64,000 nt of DNA, taken from assembly GCA_945911685.1 (NCBI GenBank), contig CAMEAW010000001.1:1-64000 (forward strand), given 5' to 3'. Below are positions 36,816-47,290 of the stretch, piece after piece. The translations under genes were made by a program, and so were the position numbers. Numbering within the stretch: position 1 is the first letter of the stretch; the number at the start of each line of letters is the position of its first letter. The stretch comes from Bordetella parapertussis. GTDB taxonomy: Bacteria > Pseudomonadota > Gammaproteobacteria > Burkholderiales > Burkholderiaceae_B. A model generated the notes under the pieces. That model was given only the letters and a program-made list of their open reading frames with translations, made no database searches and was not told the DNA's origin.

Positions 36816-37835
36816 ATGATGGATGATCGTGCGCGCGCGCTGCTCAAAGCGCTTATTGAACGTTATATCGGCGATGGCCAACCGGTCGGCTCGCGCACGC
36901 TCTCAAAAATGTTTGAATTATCGCCGGCGACCATTCGCAACGTGATGGCCGACCTCGAAGAGCTCGGCCTGATCCACAGCCCCCATACTTCGGCGGGTCG
37001 TATTCCAACGCCGCGTGGCTACCGGGTGTTTGTCGACACCATGCTCACGGCTCAACCGGTTGATTTGCATCCGGTCTCGACCGTGCCCGACTTGCAAACA
37101 GGCTCTGACCCGTCGCGTGCCGTGCAGGCTGCGGCCTCGATGCTGTCAAGCTTGAGTCAGTTTGCCGGGGTGGTCCTGTCGCCGCGCCGGGCGCAAATGT
37201 TTCATCAGATTGAGTTCATTCGGCTCTCTGAAAAACGTATTTTGTTGATTATTGTGACGCCCGATGGCGATGTGCAAAACCGTATTTTGCTGACGCCGCG
37301 CGACTATACCGCCACCTCGTTAATTGAAGCGGCTAACTTCTTTAATCATAATTTTGCGGGCAAGTCGTTTGCTGCTGTTCGGCAAACGCTGGCGCATGAT
37401 TTGGCGCGCCTGCAAATTGACATGTCGCGCCTGATGCAAGCCGCCGTTGAGGCCGGTGCGCAAGCCGCTGACGAAGTTGAAACCGTGGTGATTTCGGGTG
37501 AACGAAAATTACTCGATGTCAACGAACTGGCGTCTGATATGGATCGTTTGCGCAAGACATTTTCAATGTTTGAGAAAAAAACCGAGTTGTTGCAATTGCT
37601 TGAAGTATCGAGCCAAGCCCAAGGTGTGCAGATTTATATCGGTGGCGATTCGCAGCTGGTCCCAACCGAAGATTTATCTGTTGTCACGGCGCCTTACACT
37701 ATTGACGGTCATGTCATCGGCACGCTTGGCGTGATTGGCCCCACACGCATGGCGTACGAGCGTGTGATCCCGATTGTCGATATCACGGCGCGTCTGCTTT
37801 CCAGCGCGCTCAGCCACCCTCCTTACGAGCGTTAA
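36816..37835 (+). CDS. hrcA: Heat-inducible transcription repressor HrcA
   Basis: A 339-residue repressor that binds CIRCE operators and is inactivated by heat through misfolding and loss of GroE support. The N-terminal winged-helix has [14 protein letters not shown] and [17 protein letters not shown]. The family block [17 protein letters not shown] follows. It is divergent from nadK and six bases upstream of hemH. I find no CIRCE sequence in this window, so its targets (for example groES) probably lie elsewhere. Confidence 0.94.
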   Translation: MMDDRARALLKALIERYIGDGQPVGSRTLSKMFELSPATIRNVMADLEELGLIHSPHTSAGRIPTPRGYRVFVDTMLTAQPVDLHPVSTVPDLQTGSDPSRAVQAAASMLSSLSQFAGVVLSPRRAQMFHQIEFIRLSEKRILLIIVTPDGDVQNRILLTPRDYTATSLIEAANFFNHNFAGKSFAAVRQTLAHDLARLQIDMSRLMQAAVEAGAQAADEVETVVISGERKLLDVNELASDMDRLRKTFSMFEKKTELLQLLEVSSQAQGVQIYIGGDSQLVPTEDLSVVTAPYTIDGHVIGTLGVIGPTRMAYERVIPIVDITARLLSSALSHPPYER

Positions 37836-37840
37836 TAGCA

Positions 37841-38905
37841 ATGCGTTTTTGGCCTGAAACTAAGCGTGATCTGACGCAAACTCCCCGCTTTATCCCTTGG
37901 CCCAAGCCCTTTAAAACAGGCGGTGTCGGGGTCATTTTGGTCAATCTTGGTACGCCGGATGAACCGACTGCACCCGCGATCCGCAAGTATTTACGCGAGT
38001 TTTTGTCGGATCCGCGTGTGATTGAAATCCCAAAGCTTCTGTGGTGGCCGATTTTGAATGGTCCGATCTTGATGGCACGGCCACGCAAGCTGGTGCCACG
38101 CTATAAAAGCGTCTGGATGGAGGGCGGTTCGCCCCTGATGGTATATACCCAGCGCCAAACTGAGGGGCTGCGCCAGCTATTTGCGCAGCGCGGGCTGGCC
38201 ATCGAAGTTGAAACGGGCATGCGCTACGGCGAGCCTTCAATCAAAAATGCCATGTTGCGTTTGCGCGAACGGGGTTGCGAGCACCTGTTGGTGGTGCCGT
38301 TGTATCCGCAATATGCCTCAAGCACCACCGCCACGGTAGTCGACGAAGTGGCGCGTGTCGCCAGTCATATGCGCGACCAGCCCGCGCTGCGTTTTATCAA
38401 GCGGTTTCATACTGATCCAGCCTTTATTCATCCCTTGGGCGATAAGATTGCGGCGTTTTGGCAGCAACATGGCAAGCCACAAAAGCTCGTCATGAGTTTT
38501 CATGGTTTACCCAGGCAGTGCGTCGATATGGGTGATCCGTACTGCCGCGATTGCTACGAAACCGCACGAGCCTTAGCGCAATACTTGGGCTTGTCTGACG
38601 ACGCCTATCAAGTGACATTTCAGAGCCGTTTTGGCCCCGCCAAATGGCTTGAACCCTACACCGAGCCAACCTTACAAAAGTTGGCCCAGCAAGGCGTGAC
38701 TGAGATCGACGTGGTTTGCCCGGGCTTTTTAGCTGACTGTCTTGAAACGCTTGAAGAGATTCAGGTCGAGGTCTGCGAAACCTTTATGCACGCGGGCGGC
38801 AAGCGGTTTAGATACATCCCGGCGTTAAACGACGACCAAGCTTGGGTGACCTCGCTGGGCGATATGGTGTTGAGTCATCTGCAGGGCTGGCCGATCGAGC
38901 CCTAG
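37841..38905 (+). CDS. hemH: Ferrochelatase
   Basis: A 354-residue enzyme that inserts ferrous iron into protoporphyrin IX in the last step of haem synthesis. The conserved L-V-N-L-G-T-P-D-E-P-T near the start, the M-R-Y-G-E-P-S block, the active-site S-F-H-G-L-P, and the late V-V-C-P-G-F-L-A-D-C-L-E-T-L-E-E segment are all present. It sits between hrcA (six bases upstream) and grpE, so haem supply is grouped with heat-shock genes. The start at 37841 follows an upstream AAT-rich gap, and the ATG is preceded by only a weak ribosome-binding site. Confidence 0.95.
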   Translation: MRFWPETKRDLTQTPRFIPWPKPFKTGGVGVILVNLGTPDEPTAPAIRKYLREFLSDPRVIEIPKLLWWPILNGPILMARPRKLVPRYKSVWMEGGSPLMVYTQRQTEGLRQLFAQRGLAIEVETGMRYGEPSIKNAMLRLRERGCEHLLVVPLYPQYASSTTATVVDEVARVASHMRDQPALRFIKRFHTDPAFIHPLGDKIAAFWQQHGKPQKLVMSFHGLPRQCVDMGDPYCRDCYETARALAQYLGLSDDAYQVTFQSRFGPAKWLEPYTEPTLQKLAQQGVTEIDVVCPGFLADCLETLEEIQVEVCETFMHAGGKRFRYIPALNDDQAWVTSLGDMVLSHLQGWPIEP

Positions 38906-39016
38906 CTGGATGCCTGTCGCCTGCCTGCCGGCGCCCTGCTGACAGATGTCCTCCGGACAGTCCGATGCCTGTTTATCCACAGCCACCATAAGCCTCAGTA
39001 AAATTTTCGTGGTTTA

Positions 39017-39043
39017 CCCTTGAATTATGGGGTTCAGCCCCAA
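39017..39043 (+). promoter_or_regulatory. Sigma-32-like heat-shock promoter of grpE
   Basis: CCCTTGAA (39017-39024), then 13 bases, then CCCCAA (39038-39043). The first element is an exact match to the sigma-32 -35 consensus and the second is close to CCCCAT. The spacer length is right. It lies about 38 bases before the grpE ATG. An inverted pair TGGGG/CCCCA overlaps the -10 side. Confidence 0.75.
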
Positions 39044-39080
39044 TGTTTCTGAGTAATCATGCATTTTTCTGGAGAAGTAA

Positions 39081-39650
39081 ATGGCAGCTCCCCAAGACTC
39101 GACTGATGGCAACAAAGAGCACGATCCCGCAATGGCTGAGGCGCACGCAGATGGTGCAGCTGCAGTCAACGACGAGGCGGTTGTTTTAGACCCCATCGAG
39201 CAATTACAGGCTGACCTTGCTGCCGCGCTGGCGCAGGTCGCCGAACAAAAAGATCAGGCTTTGCGTGCCCACGCCGAAATGGAAAACGTGCGTCGTCGCG
39301 CGCAAGAAGAGGTATCTAAAGCCCGCAAATTTGGTATTGAGTCGTTCGCAGAGGGCTTAGTGCCCGTTAAAGATAGCTTAGAGGCAGCCTTGGCCCAAGC
39401 CGAGCAAACCGCTGAAACCATGCGCACCGGCATTGAAGTGACCCTTAAGCAGCTAGTGAGCGCGTTCGAGCGCAATCATCTCAAAGAAATCGCACCCGAG
39501 GCTGGCGCTAAGTTTGATCCGCATCAACACCAGGCGATTGCCACGATTCCGGCTGAACAAGCGGCGAATACCGTTGTGCAAACGCTGCAAAAGGGCTATT
39601 TGATTGCAGACCGCGTCTTGCGCCCAGCGCTGGTCACCGTCGCTGCTTAG
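39081..39650 (+). CDS. grpE: Nucleotide exchange factor GrpE
   Basis: A 189-residue co-chaperone that drives ADP release from DnaK. It has a disordered acidic/alanine-rich N-terminus, a long coiled-coil helix from about residue 36 ([20 protein letters not shown]), then the [14 protein letters not shown] block. The C-terminal beta domain carries F-D-P-H-Q-H-Q-A-I. The ATG is preceded by GGAG (39071-39074) at six bases. The stop leads to a spacer of about 300 bases before dnaK, which has its own promoter. Confidence 0.95.
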   Translation: MAAPQDSTDGNKEHDPAMAEAHADGAAAVNDEAVVLDPIEQLQADLAAALAQVAEQKDQALRAHAEMENVRRRAQEEVSKARKFGIESFAEGLVPVKDSLEAALAQAEQTAETMRTGIEVTLKQLVSAFERNHLKEIAPEAGAKFDPHQHQAIATIPAEQAANTVVQTLQKGYLIADRVLRPALVTVAA

Positions 39651-39967
39651 AACTTTTGCTCCATTGACGACTGACTGACTGACTGGCTGGATCGCTCGAC
39701 TTAAACAAAGGTCGCGATGCCACGCCAGCAAAATCAAGTTCGGGGCTGAGAAAAGCTTCCGGCTAGAAGTCGGTTAAGTGAAGTTAGAAGTCTAAAAAAT
39801 ATTGTGGCTTAGAGCCAGCGCACTGGGATCTAGGTTTAAGAATTAAGTTTTTTAAGGTTTTGGGTAATAAAAGAGGGTTTTAGTCTTGAAATCGCCTAAG
39901 TCCCCCCCAATTACCACTCATCAAAGCAGTTCATCCTAATTCTGATTTTTTAAAAGGTAGTTTGACC
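39651..39967. other. 317-bp spacer between grpE and dnaK
   Basis: I find no gene here. It starts with a degenerate stretch of CTGACTGACTGACTGG at 39669-39684 and continues AT-rich. The sigma-32-like promoter listed separately and the dnaK ribosome-binding site (AAGG at 39954-39957) occupy the end. I see no CIRCE element and no clear terminator. Confidence 0.7.
39883..39910 (+). promoter_or_regulatory. Sigma-32-like heat-shock promoter of dnaK
   Basis: GTCTTGAA (39883-39890), 14 bases, then CCCCAA (39905-39910), within a run of seven C residues. It closely matches the consensus CTTGAA-N13/14-CCCCAT. It lies about 57 bases upstream of the dnaK start codon. Confidence 0.75.
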
Positions 39968-41920
39968 ATGAGCAAGATTATCGGTATCGACCTTGGCACC
40001 ACCAACAGCTGCGTGGCAGTGATGGATGGCGGCAAAGTAAAAATTCTTGAAAACGCCGAGGGCACCCGCACCACGCCTTCAATCGTCGCCTACATGGAAG
40101 ACGGCGAAACGCTGGTCGGCGCACCCGCCAAGCGTCAGGCAGTGACCAATCCGACCAATACTCTGTACGCTGTTAAGCGTCTGATCGGTCGTAAATTTAC
40201 AGAAAACGCTGTGCAAAAAGACATCAATTTGATGCCTTACAAAATCGTCAAGGCCGACAACGGCGACGCTTGGGTTGAAGCACAAGGTAAAAAACTCGCG
40301 CCCTCACAAGTTGCTGCAGACGTCTTGCGCAAAATGAAAAAGACTGCAGAAGACTTTTTAGGCGAAACCGTCACCGAGGCCGTCATTACTGTGCCAGCGT
40401 ACTTTAACGACAGTCAGCGCCAGGCGACGAAAGACGCCGGCCGTATCGCTGGTTTGGACGTTAAACGCATCATCAACGAGCCAACCGCTGCGGCGCTTGC
40501 GTTCGGCATGGACAAGTCTGAAAAAGGTGATCGTAAGATCGCCGTGTTTGACTTGGGCGGTGGTACCTTCGACATCTCGATTATCGAAATCGCTGATGTC
40601 GATGGCGAAAAGCAATTTGAAGTGTTGTCGACCAACGGCGATACGTTTTTGGGTGGCGAAGACTTCGACCAACGCATCATTGAATATGTGATCGCTGAAT
40701 TCAAGAAAGAGCAAGGTGTTGATCTGTCAAAAGATGTGTTGGCCTTGCAGCGCTTAAAAGAAGCGGCTGAGAAAGCCAAGATTGAATTGTCGTCGGCTCA
40801 GCAAACTGAGATCAATTTGCCTTACATCACGGCAGACGCCTCAGGCCCCAAGCATTTGAACTTGAAGATGACACGTGCCAAGCTCGAGTCACTGGTCGAA
40901 GAGCTGATTGCACGCACGATGGAGCCTTGCAAAATTGCGATCAAAGACGCAGGCGTCAAGATCAGTGAAATTGACGATGTGATCTTGGTGGGCGGTATGA
41001 CCCGTATGCCTAAGGTTCAAGAAAAGGTTAAAGAGCTGTTTGGCCGCGAGCCACGTAAAGACGTCAATCCCGATGAGGCAGTTGCGGCGGGTGCTGCGAT
41101 TCAGGGTTCAGTGTTGTCGGGCGATCGTAAAGACGTGTTGCTGCTTGACGTGACACCGTTGTCGTTGGGTATCGAGACACTTGGTGGCGTGATGACCAAG
41201 ATGATTACTAAGAATACGACAATCCCAACGCGCCATTCGCAAGTGTTCTCAACGGCCGATGACAATCAGCCAGCGGTCACGATTAAAGTGTTTCAGGGCG
41301 AGCGCGAAATTGCCGCGGGTAACAAGACTTTAGGCGAATTCAATCTTGAAGGGATCCCACCAGCTTCACGTGGTACCCCACAGATCGAAGTGACGTTTGA
41401 TATTGATGCCAACGGTATCGTGCACGTGTCTGCAAAAGACAAAGGTACAGGCAAAGAAAACAAAATCACGATTCAAGCAAATTCAGGCTTAACCGAAGAA
41501 GAAATTCAACGGATGGTCAAGGACGCGGAAGCGAACGCTGAAGAAGATCACCGTATGGCTGAGTTGGCCCTGGCTCGCAATAGTGCTGATGGTTTAGTCC
41601 ACTCGACCCGCAAATCAATGACCGAGTACGGCGATAAGTTAGACGAGGCTGATAAAACTGCGATTGAAGCGGCCTTGAAAGACGTTGAAGATGCGTTGAA
41701 AGACAACGCTGACAAGACCACTATCGACGGCAAAGTCGAGGCCTTAGGCACTGCTTCGCAAAAGCTCGGTGAAAAGATGTATGCCGAAGCCCAAGCCGCT
41801 CAGGCGGCAGCGGGTGGTGGGGCCGATGCCTCGGGTGCAGGTGCAGCAGGTAGCAGCAAGCCAGCGGATGATAATGTCGTTGACGCTGACTTTAAAGAAG
41901 TTAAGCGCGACGCAAAATGA
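39968..41920 (+). CDS. dnaK: Molecular chaperone DnaK (Hsp70)
   Basis: A 650-residue ATP-driven chaperone. The N-terminus [13 protein letters not shown] is the phosphate-1 motif. The phosphate-2 motif [11 protein letters not shown] is at about 195. The substrate-binding domain follows [13 protein letters not shown], and the C-terminus ends with [11 protein letters not shown] chose the ATG at 39968; a TTG six bases earlier opens the frame but has no family homology. DnaJ follows 84 bases later. Heat regulation is expected from the sigma-32-like promoter upstream. Confidence 0.98.
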   Translation: MSKIIGIDLGTTNSCVAVMDGGKVKILENAEGTRTTPSIVAYMEDGETLVGAPAKRQAVTNPTNTLYAVKRLIGRKFTENAVQKDINLMPYKIVKADNGDAWVEAQGKKLAPSQVAADVLRKMKKTAEDFLGETVTEAVITVPAYFNDSQRQATKDAGRIAGLDVKRIINEPTAAALAFGMDKSEKGDRKIAVFDLGGGTFDISIIEIADVDGEKQFEVLSTNGDTFLGGEDFDQRIIEYVIAEFKKEQGVDLSKDVLALQRLKEAAEKAKIELSSAQQTEINLPYITADASGPKHLNLKMTRAKLESLVEELIARTMEPCKIAIKDAGVKISEIDDVILVGGMTRMPKVQEKVKELFGREPRKDVNPDEAVAAGAAIQGSVLSGDRKDVLLLDVTPLSLGIETLGGVMTKMITKNTTIPTRHSQVFSTADDNQPAVTIKVFQGEREIAAGNKTLGEFNLEGIPPASRGTPQIEVTFDIDANGIVHVSAKDKGTGKENKITIQANSGLTEEEIQRMVKDAEANAEEDHRMAELALARNSADGLVHSTRKSMTEYGDKLDEADKTAIEAALKDVEDALKDNADKTTIDGKVEALGTASQKLGEKMYAEAQAAQAAAGGGADASGAGAAGSSKPADDNVVDADFKEVKRDAK

Positions 41921-42004
41921 TCGCCGAGTTGTAAATCGTATTCGCCCGGAACGCTTTTTAGCCTTCCGGGCGTGTTGTTTTGATTCACTTACTGAGCTTA
42001 AAGC

Positions 42005-43126
42005 ATGGCAAAGCGCGATTTTTACGAAACCCTTGGCGTAGCTAAAAATGCGTCAGATGATGAGCTGAAAAAAGCTTATCGCAAACTTGCGATGAAATAT
42101 CATCCTGATCGCAACCCAGATAGCAAAGAAGCCGAAGAGAAATTCAAACTAGCCAAAGAGGCTTACGAGATTTTGTCTGACGACAGCAAGCGGGCGGCCT
42201 ACGATCGTTATGGTCATGCGGGCGTAGATCCAAATGCGGCGGGTGCAGCGGGTGGAGCCGGCTTTGGCGATGCCTTTGGCGATATCTTCGGTGAGATTTT
42301 TGGTGGCGCACGGCGCGGCGGCGGTGGCGGTGGTCCGCAGGTTTATCGCGGTGCTGACCTCAAGTACGCGATGGACATCACCCTTGAGCAAGCGGCGAAC
42401 GGCTTTGACACTGAAATTCGTGTGCCAAGCTGGGAAAACTGCGAAGTGTGTAAAGGCTCGGGTGCCAAGGTTGGTACCAAGCCTAAAACCTGCCACACCT
42501 GCGGTGGTGCCGGTGCGGTACGGATGCAGCAGGGCTTTTTTAGTGTGCAGCAAACCTGCCCGACGTGTCACGGTAACGGTAAAGAAATCACGGATCCTTG
42601 TGTGTCGTGTGATGGCGTAGGCCGCACACGTCGCAACAAAACCTTGCAGGTCAAGATCCCCGCAGGGATTGATGACAGTATGCGGATTCGCTCGTCGGGT
42701 AATGGCGAGCCGGGTATCAACGGTGGCCCTTCGGGCGACTTGTTTGTTGAGATCCACATCAAAGAGCACAAGATTTTTCAGCGCGATAACGATGACTTGC
42801 ATTGTGAACTGACCATTCCTTTTACTAGCGCAGCGTTAGGCGGGGATATTCAGGTGCCGACCTTGAATGGTAAAGCTGAGATTTCGATCCCAGAGGGCAC
42901 GCAGTCAGGCAAAACGTTCAGATTGCGCGGCAAGGGTATCAAGGGTGTGCGTGCGTCTTATCCTGGCGATTTGTATTGCCATGTCGTGGTCGAAACGCCG
43001 GTGCGCTTAACCGATGAGCAAAAGGGGCTGCTGCGACAGTTTGAAGCCTCGCTTGGTGAGGGCAGTGATAAGCACTCGCCGCAAAGTAAGTCTTGGACAG
43101 ACCGGGTGAAAGACTTCTTTTCTTAA
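42005..43126 (+). CDS. dnaJ: Chaperone DnaJ (type I Hsp40)
   Basis: A 373-residue co-chaperone. The J domain has H-P-D at 33-35. A glycine/phenylalanine-rich region spans about 72-105 ([11 protein letters not shown]). Four CXXCXGXG repeats ([32 protein letters not shown]) form two zinc sites at about 143-205. It probably shares the dnaK transcript and ends before a very strong bidirectional terminator. Confidence 0.97.
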   Translation: MAKRDFYETLGVAKNASDDELKKAYRKLAMKYHPDRNPDSKEAEEKFKLAKEAYEILSDDSKRAAYDRYGHAGVDPNAAGAAGGAGFGDAFGDIFGEIFGGARRGGGGGGPQVYRGADLKYAMDITLEQAANGFDTEIRVPSWENCEVCKGSGAKVGTKPKTCHTCGGAGAVRMQQGFFSVQQTCPTCHGNGKEITDPCVSCDGVGRTRRNKTLQVKIPAGIDDSMRIRSSGNGEPGINGGPSGDLFVEIHIKEHKIFQRDNDDLHCELTIPFTSAALGGDIQVPTLNGKAEISIPEGTQSGKTFRLRGKGIKGVRASYPGDLYCHVVVETPVRLTDEQKGLLRQFEASLGEGSDKHSPQSKSWTDRVKDFFS

Positions 43127-43153
43127 GCTCAAGCACCAGAGAACTTAGAAATT

Positions 43154-43202
43154 AAAAGCCCCCAGAAAATTGGCTCCAATGGCCAATTTTCTGGGGGCTT
43201 TT
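43154..43202. terminator. Bidirectional rho-independent terminator after dnaJ
   Basis: A perfect 21-bp stem with arms 43154-43174 and 43182-43202 and the loop TCCAATG. The stem has a GC core (GCCCCC/GGGGGC) and is flanked by AAAA on one side and TTTT on the other, so it can stop both dnaJ and the convergent M16 protease gene. Confidence 0.9.
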
Positions 43203-43293
43203 AAACGAAACGTGTGAAGATCCCTGTTGTTCAAGGGGGAGGTTTCAAGTTTGCAAGTATCCCCGAAGTGATCCCCGGGGGCCTACCACTTGG

Positions 43294-46044
43294 TTACTTC
43301 TTTTTCTCAAAGTCACCGGCAGCGACGCTGCTGAACTGAGCTGGCTGTAGATACTTGCGTACCGCAGCGTTCAGTTGGTCAGGCGTAAGCTCTGCGATTT
43401 TTTTATCTAAGTCGGCGGCCCAGGCGAAGGTGCGTTCAGTATCCAGGTAGCTGACCCAGGCCGAGGCCAGGCTACCTTGCTGCGCACGTGCGAGTTTGCG
43501 GTAATTCAGCAGCGCAGTGATGCCGTCTTTTACTTCAGTTGCCTCAAAGCCGTCTTTGACCAAGCGATCGAGTTCTTGGCGAATCGCGTCTTGAACTTTG
43601 GTGCGATTTTCGGGGGCGAAGATTGCGTAGACCCCCCAAGTAGCCGTGGGTTCAAAGGATGAGACCGACAAGCGGCTGCGCACGTTATAAGACAGGCCTT
43701 CTTTTTCGCGCACACGCATCCAGAGGCGTGAGGTTTCAGATGAACCTAGCAAAAAATTTGCCACGTAGAGCGCAGGGTACGCTGGGTCAGTATCCTGAAG
43801 CTTTAAGCCTAAGTTAGCGGTATAAAAGGCATTTGCTTTATCAGGTGTTAAAGCCTGCATTTGCTCAGGCTTGACCTCGCGATGCGGGTTGCTAATTCGC
43901 GTGTAAGGTGCGCCGGCTGCCCAGGTGCTTAAGGCCTTAGTGACTGTTTGTTCAAAGCTTGCAGGATTAAAGTGCCCCACGATACCGATTGAAATCTTGC
44001 TGGCACCGTAAAACGTCTTGTGAAAATTCACCAGGTCGCTGCGTTTGAGGTTTGTGACGGCTGCCAAAGACTCTTCGAAGCTAGGCATATAACGAATATC
44101 GTCTTTTGCCCATGGGTTGTCGTGACGCGTGAGCATGCGCGAAGCAATCGCAGTGGGCTCGGTCATTGAGCTCTTTAGGCTTGTGGTGAGTTTGCTGGTG
44201 TATTCGTCGAGCTGCTCTTGCGCAAAGTTAGCGTTTTGCACGACGTCAAAGGCCAGTGCCACGAGCGCATCGATATTGGCATGTGTGGTCGATAAGCTAA
44301 TCGTCAAATCAGTCCCTGAGCCCGAGATACCAATTTCGCCACCGAGCGCGTCAATACGATCACCAATTTGCTCGCGTGTCAGGGTGCTGGTGCCCTTGAG
44401 CAGGAGGTCTGCTGTCACGATCGCGTTTAAACGCTGGCCTTTCAAGGCCTCGACGCTTCCGAACTGCAAGGCGATAGTGGCATTGACCCGATCGCCTCGT
44501 GCCTCTTTTGGCAACATGGCGAGCTTGACCGAGCCCTTGGGTAATTTAAGCGTTTTGCGCTGTGTCAGGGCGTCGATGTTTGCCGGGTCTGGGTCAAAGG
44601 CTTCGGCTTGTTTGAGTTGCGTATTACCGGTGTAGCCTGCTAGGTCTTTTTGTAAGTTAGGGATGGCCACTAAAGGCGCGCGCACTGGCTTGTCTGTGGG
44701 AATGTACTGACCCTGCGTCCGATTAGCCTGTGTCAGGTAATTTTGTCCGACCTGCTGCGCTTGATCAAGGGTCACCGCACGAATACGATCGCGCGAAACA
44801 AACAACATTCGCCAGTCACCCACGGCAATGGCCTCAGACAGCACCGAGCTGATTTTTTGGGCATCGCTAAACATCTGATCCCAGCTTTTGAGCCACTGGT
44901 TACGCACCCGCTCAAGCTCTTCAGGCGTAAACGGCTGCTTGGCCAGCGACTCAATTGTGGTGATGAGTGTGTCAAGTGCTTTGGCTTGATCCGTGCCCGG
45001 TTCGAGAGTTGCCCCAAACATGACAATACCCGGCGCGTATTGATCCATCGTAAAGCCCATCACGCTCGCCGCTTGCTTGGTGGGTATCAAGGCCTTGTAC
45101 AGACGACCTGAAGGGGTGTCAGCGATCATCATGCTGGCAAGATCGAGCGCTGAGAAATCGACGTGTGAGGCGGGGGGCACATGGTACATCGTTGCCACGA
45201 GCGGCGAGCCGCCAGTGCGGCGCAAGGTGATCGCACGCTCACCATCTTGTAAGGGCTCGACTGTGTATTCGGGGGGTAACTTACGTGTTGGCTTGGGGAT
45301 CGTGCCGAAGGCGCTGAGCACATCCCTTAAGGCGGCTTCTGGCTCGAATTTGCCCGCTACGATTAAGACTGCATTGTCGGGTTGATAGTGCGCGCGATAG
45401 AACGCCTGCAACTGAGCGATGTCGACATTTTCGACATCAGAGCGCGCGCCGATGGGGGTCTTGCCGTAGTTGTGCCACTGAAATGCAACCCCTAGCATTT
45501 TTTGCCAAAGCATTTGAAAGGGATTGTTTTCACCACTTTCCATCTCGTTGCGTACCACCGTCATTTCGGTATCTAGGTCTTCGCGTTTGATCGTTGAGTT
45601 GATCATGGCATCGGCTTGCCAACCGATATACCATTTGAGGGTCTCAGGATTGGCGGCGAAGCTTGCGTAATAGTTTGTGCGATCGGTTGAAGTCGAACCG
45701 TTGGCTTGCAAGCCGCGCTTTGAAAATTCGCCCAAGGCATTGGGGGTGTTTGGTGTGCCTTTAAAAAGCATGTGCTCAAGCAAGTGCGCCATGCCAGTTT
45801 CGCCATAATTTTCATGACGCGAACCCACAAGGTAGGTCATATTGACGGTGGTTGTCGGCTTAGAATCATCGGGCGCCAGCAAAATGCGCAAACCGTTGGC
45901 CTCAAGCCTGTATTCGGTAATACCCTCAACGCTCGTGATTTGCGTGATACCTGCGGGTGGGGTGAAAGCCATACTTTGGGTTGCCGCCATAAAAAAGAGA
46001 GAACCCAGTAAAGTGCATTGCAAGGCACGCGTAAACAGCCACAT
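43294..46044 (-). CDS. M16-family zinc metallopeptidase, two-domain
   Basis: A 916-residue pitrilysin-type protease, exported through a signal peptide (LLGSLFFMAATQSMA, cleavage near 26). The inverted zinc motif H87-L-L-E-H91 and a downstream E (in the D-T-E-M-T-V-V-R-N-E-M-E block near 165) make the N-terminal half catalytic. The C-terminal half is a second M16 unit without the motif. Full-length fusion of the two halves is typical of periplasmic or outer-membrane-associated members. The substrate is unknown. It lies alone on the minus strand between a terminator and the moxR operon. Confidence 0.92.
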   Translation of the reverse strand: MWLFTRALQCTLLGSLFFMAATQSMAFTPPAGITQITSVEGITEYRLEANGLRILLAPDDSKPTTTVNMTYLVGSRHENYGETGMAHLLEHMLFKGTPNTPNALGEFSKRGLQANGSTSTDRTNYYASFAANPETLKWYIGWQADAMINSTIKREDLDTEMTVVRNEMESGENNPFQMLWQKMLGVAFQWHNYGKTPIGARSDVENVDIAQLQAFYRAHYQPDNAVLIVAGKFEPEAALRDVLSAFGTIPKPTRKLPPEYTVEPLQDGERAITLRRTGGSPLVATMYHVPPASHVDFSALDLASMMIADTPSGRLYKALIPTKQAASVMGFTMDQYAPGIVMFGATLEPGTDQAKALDTLITTIESLAKQPFTPEELERVRNQWLKSWDQMFSDAQKISSVLSEAIAVGDWRMLFVSRDRIRAVTLDQAQQVGQNYLTQANRTQGQYIPTDKPVRAPLVAIPNLQKDLAGYTGNTQLKQAEAFDPDPANIDALTQRKTLKLPKGSVKLAMLPKEARGDRVNATIALQFGSVEALKGQRLNAIVTADLLLKGTSTLTREQIGDRIDALGGEIGISGSGTDLTISLSTTHANIDALVALAFDVVQNANFAQEQLDEYTSKLTTSLKSSMTEPTAIASRMLTRHDNPWAKDDIRYMPSFEESLAAVTNLKRSDLVNFHKTFYGASKISIGIVGHFNPASFEQTVTKALSTWAAGAPYTRISNPHREVKPEQMQALTPDKANAFYTANLGLKLQDTDPAYPALYVANFLLGSSETSRLWMRVREKEGLSYNVRSRLSVSSFEPTATWGVYAIFAPENRTKVQDAIRQELDRLVKDGFEATEVKDGITALLNYRKLARAQQGSLASAWVSYLDTERTFAWAADLDKKIAELTPDQLNAAVRKYLQPAQFSSVAAGDFEKKK

Positions 46045-46117
46045 GGGAGAAATCCAAAAAGATGTAAGTGAACCAATTTGAGCGCAATCGCCCGAAATGG
46101 TTCATTCGTGCGGCAAA

Positions 46118-47290
46118 TTACTTAGAAAGCAGACGCATCGCCTGTTCAATGCCCGATACCGTCACCGGAAACATCTTGTCTTGCACGATGTTACGAATCA
46201 GGGCGATGGATTGCCGGTACTGCCATGACGCTTGTGGTTCAGGATTGAGCCAGACCGCCTTGGGCCAGGTCGTGATCATGCGTTGCAACCATTCGGCGCC
46301 AGGCTCTTTGTTGTAGTGCTCGACCGAACCACCTGGTTGTAAAATTTCATACGGGCTCATGGTGGCATCACCGACAAAAATCAGACGCCAGTCTGCATTG
46401 AACTTGCGCAACACATCTTGCGTTTCAAAGCGCTCCATTTGTCGGCGCCGGTTTGATTTCCAGAGGTGCTCGTAGGGGCAATTATGAAAATAATAGACTT
46501 CTAAGTGCTTGAACTCGCTGCTTGCCGCCGAGAACAACTCTTCAACACGCGCGATGTGGTCATCCATGCTGCCGCCTACATCTAGCAACATCAAGACCTT
46601 AACGTTGTTATGGCGCTCGGGCACCATTTTGATATCCAGGTAGCCTGCATTGCGCGCGGTGCTCGTGATCGTGTCATCAAGATCGAGTTCAAAATCTGAG
46701 CCTTCGCGGGCAAAGCGGCGCAGACGCCGCAAGGCCACTTTAAAATTGCGCGTGCCTAGTTCGATTGAATCGTCGTAGTCCCTAAAATTACGCTCGTCCC
46801 AAACTTTAACGGCAGTGCGATTGCCGCCCGAGGCGCCGCCTACTCGGATGCCCTCTGGGTTGAAGCCGCCGTTACCAAACGGCGAGGTGCCGCCCGTACC
46901 AATCCATTTACTGCCACCCTCGTGGCGCTCTTTTTGCTCTTCGAGCCGTTCTTTGAACATTTCTAAAAGCTTGTCGAGCCCGTGTTTTTCAAGCTCAGCT
47001 TTTTGCTCGGGGGTCAGGTGCTTTTGCAGTTCTTTCACCAACCAGTCCAGCGGGATTTTTTTGCCAGGCGGCAGAATTTGCTCAAGACTGCGGTAATAGC
47101 CAGCGAAGGCGCGATCAAAGCGATCAAAAAGGGTTTCGTCTTTGATGAGCGTGGTGCGGGCTAAAAAATAAAAGTCTTCGAGCGTCGGCGGCATCAAGGG
47201 CGTTGAAAGCGCCTCAAGAAGCGTCAGGTACTCTTTAACCGAGACTTTGAGTTTTTGCGTACGCAGGTGGTAGAAGAAGTCAACGAGCAT
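46118..47290 (-). CDS. VWA-domain (CoxE-like) protein
   Basis: A 390-residue protein with an N-terminal helical part (MLVDFFYHLRTQKLKVSVKE). Residues about 115-160 are rich in Lys/Glu, and the von Willebrand A domain in the C-terminal half has the metal-ion site D-V-G-G-S (DxGxS in place of DxSxS). CoxE/VWA proteins work with MoxR-type AAA+ ATPases to insert cofactors or assemble complexes. It overlaps the acetyltransferase gene by 11 bases and is third in the moxR-GNAT-VWA series. The client protein is unknown; it is not next to a recognisable metal-enzyme operon here. Confidence 0.87.
   Translation of the reverse strand: MLVDFFYHLRTQKLKVSVKEYLTLLEALSTPLMPPTLEDFYFLARTTLIKDETLFDRFDRAFAGYYRSLEQILPPGKKIPLDWLVKELQKHLTPEQKAELEKHGLDKLLEMFKERLEEQKERHEGGSKWIGTGGTSPFGNGGFNPEGIRVGGASGGNRTAVKVWDERNFRDYDDSIELGTRNFKVALRRLRRFAREGSDFELDLDDTITSTARNAGYLDIKMVPERHNNVKVLMLLDVGGSMDDHIARVEELFSAASSEFKHLEVYYFHNCPYEHLWKSNRRRQMERFETQDVLRKFNADWRLIFVGDATMSPYEILQPGGSVEHYNKEPGAEWLQRMITTWPKAVWLNPEPQASWQYRQSIALIRNIVQDKMFPVTVSGIEQAMRLLSK

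Noticed and set aside
42149-42802. 217-residue open frame on the minus strand inside dnaJ
   Set aside because: It is antisense to dnaJ, which has full family motifs, and the antisense protein has no recognisable domain or start signal.
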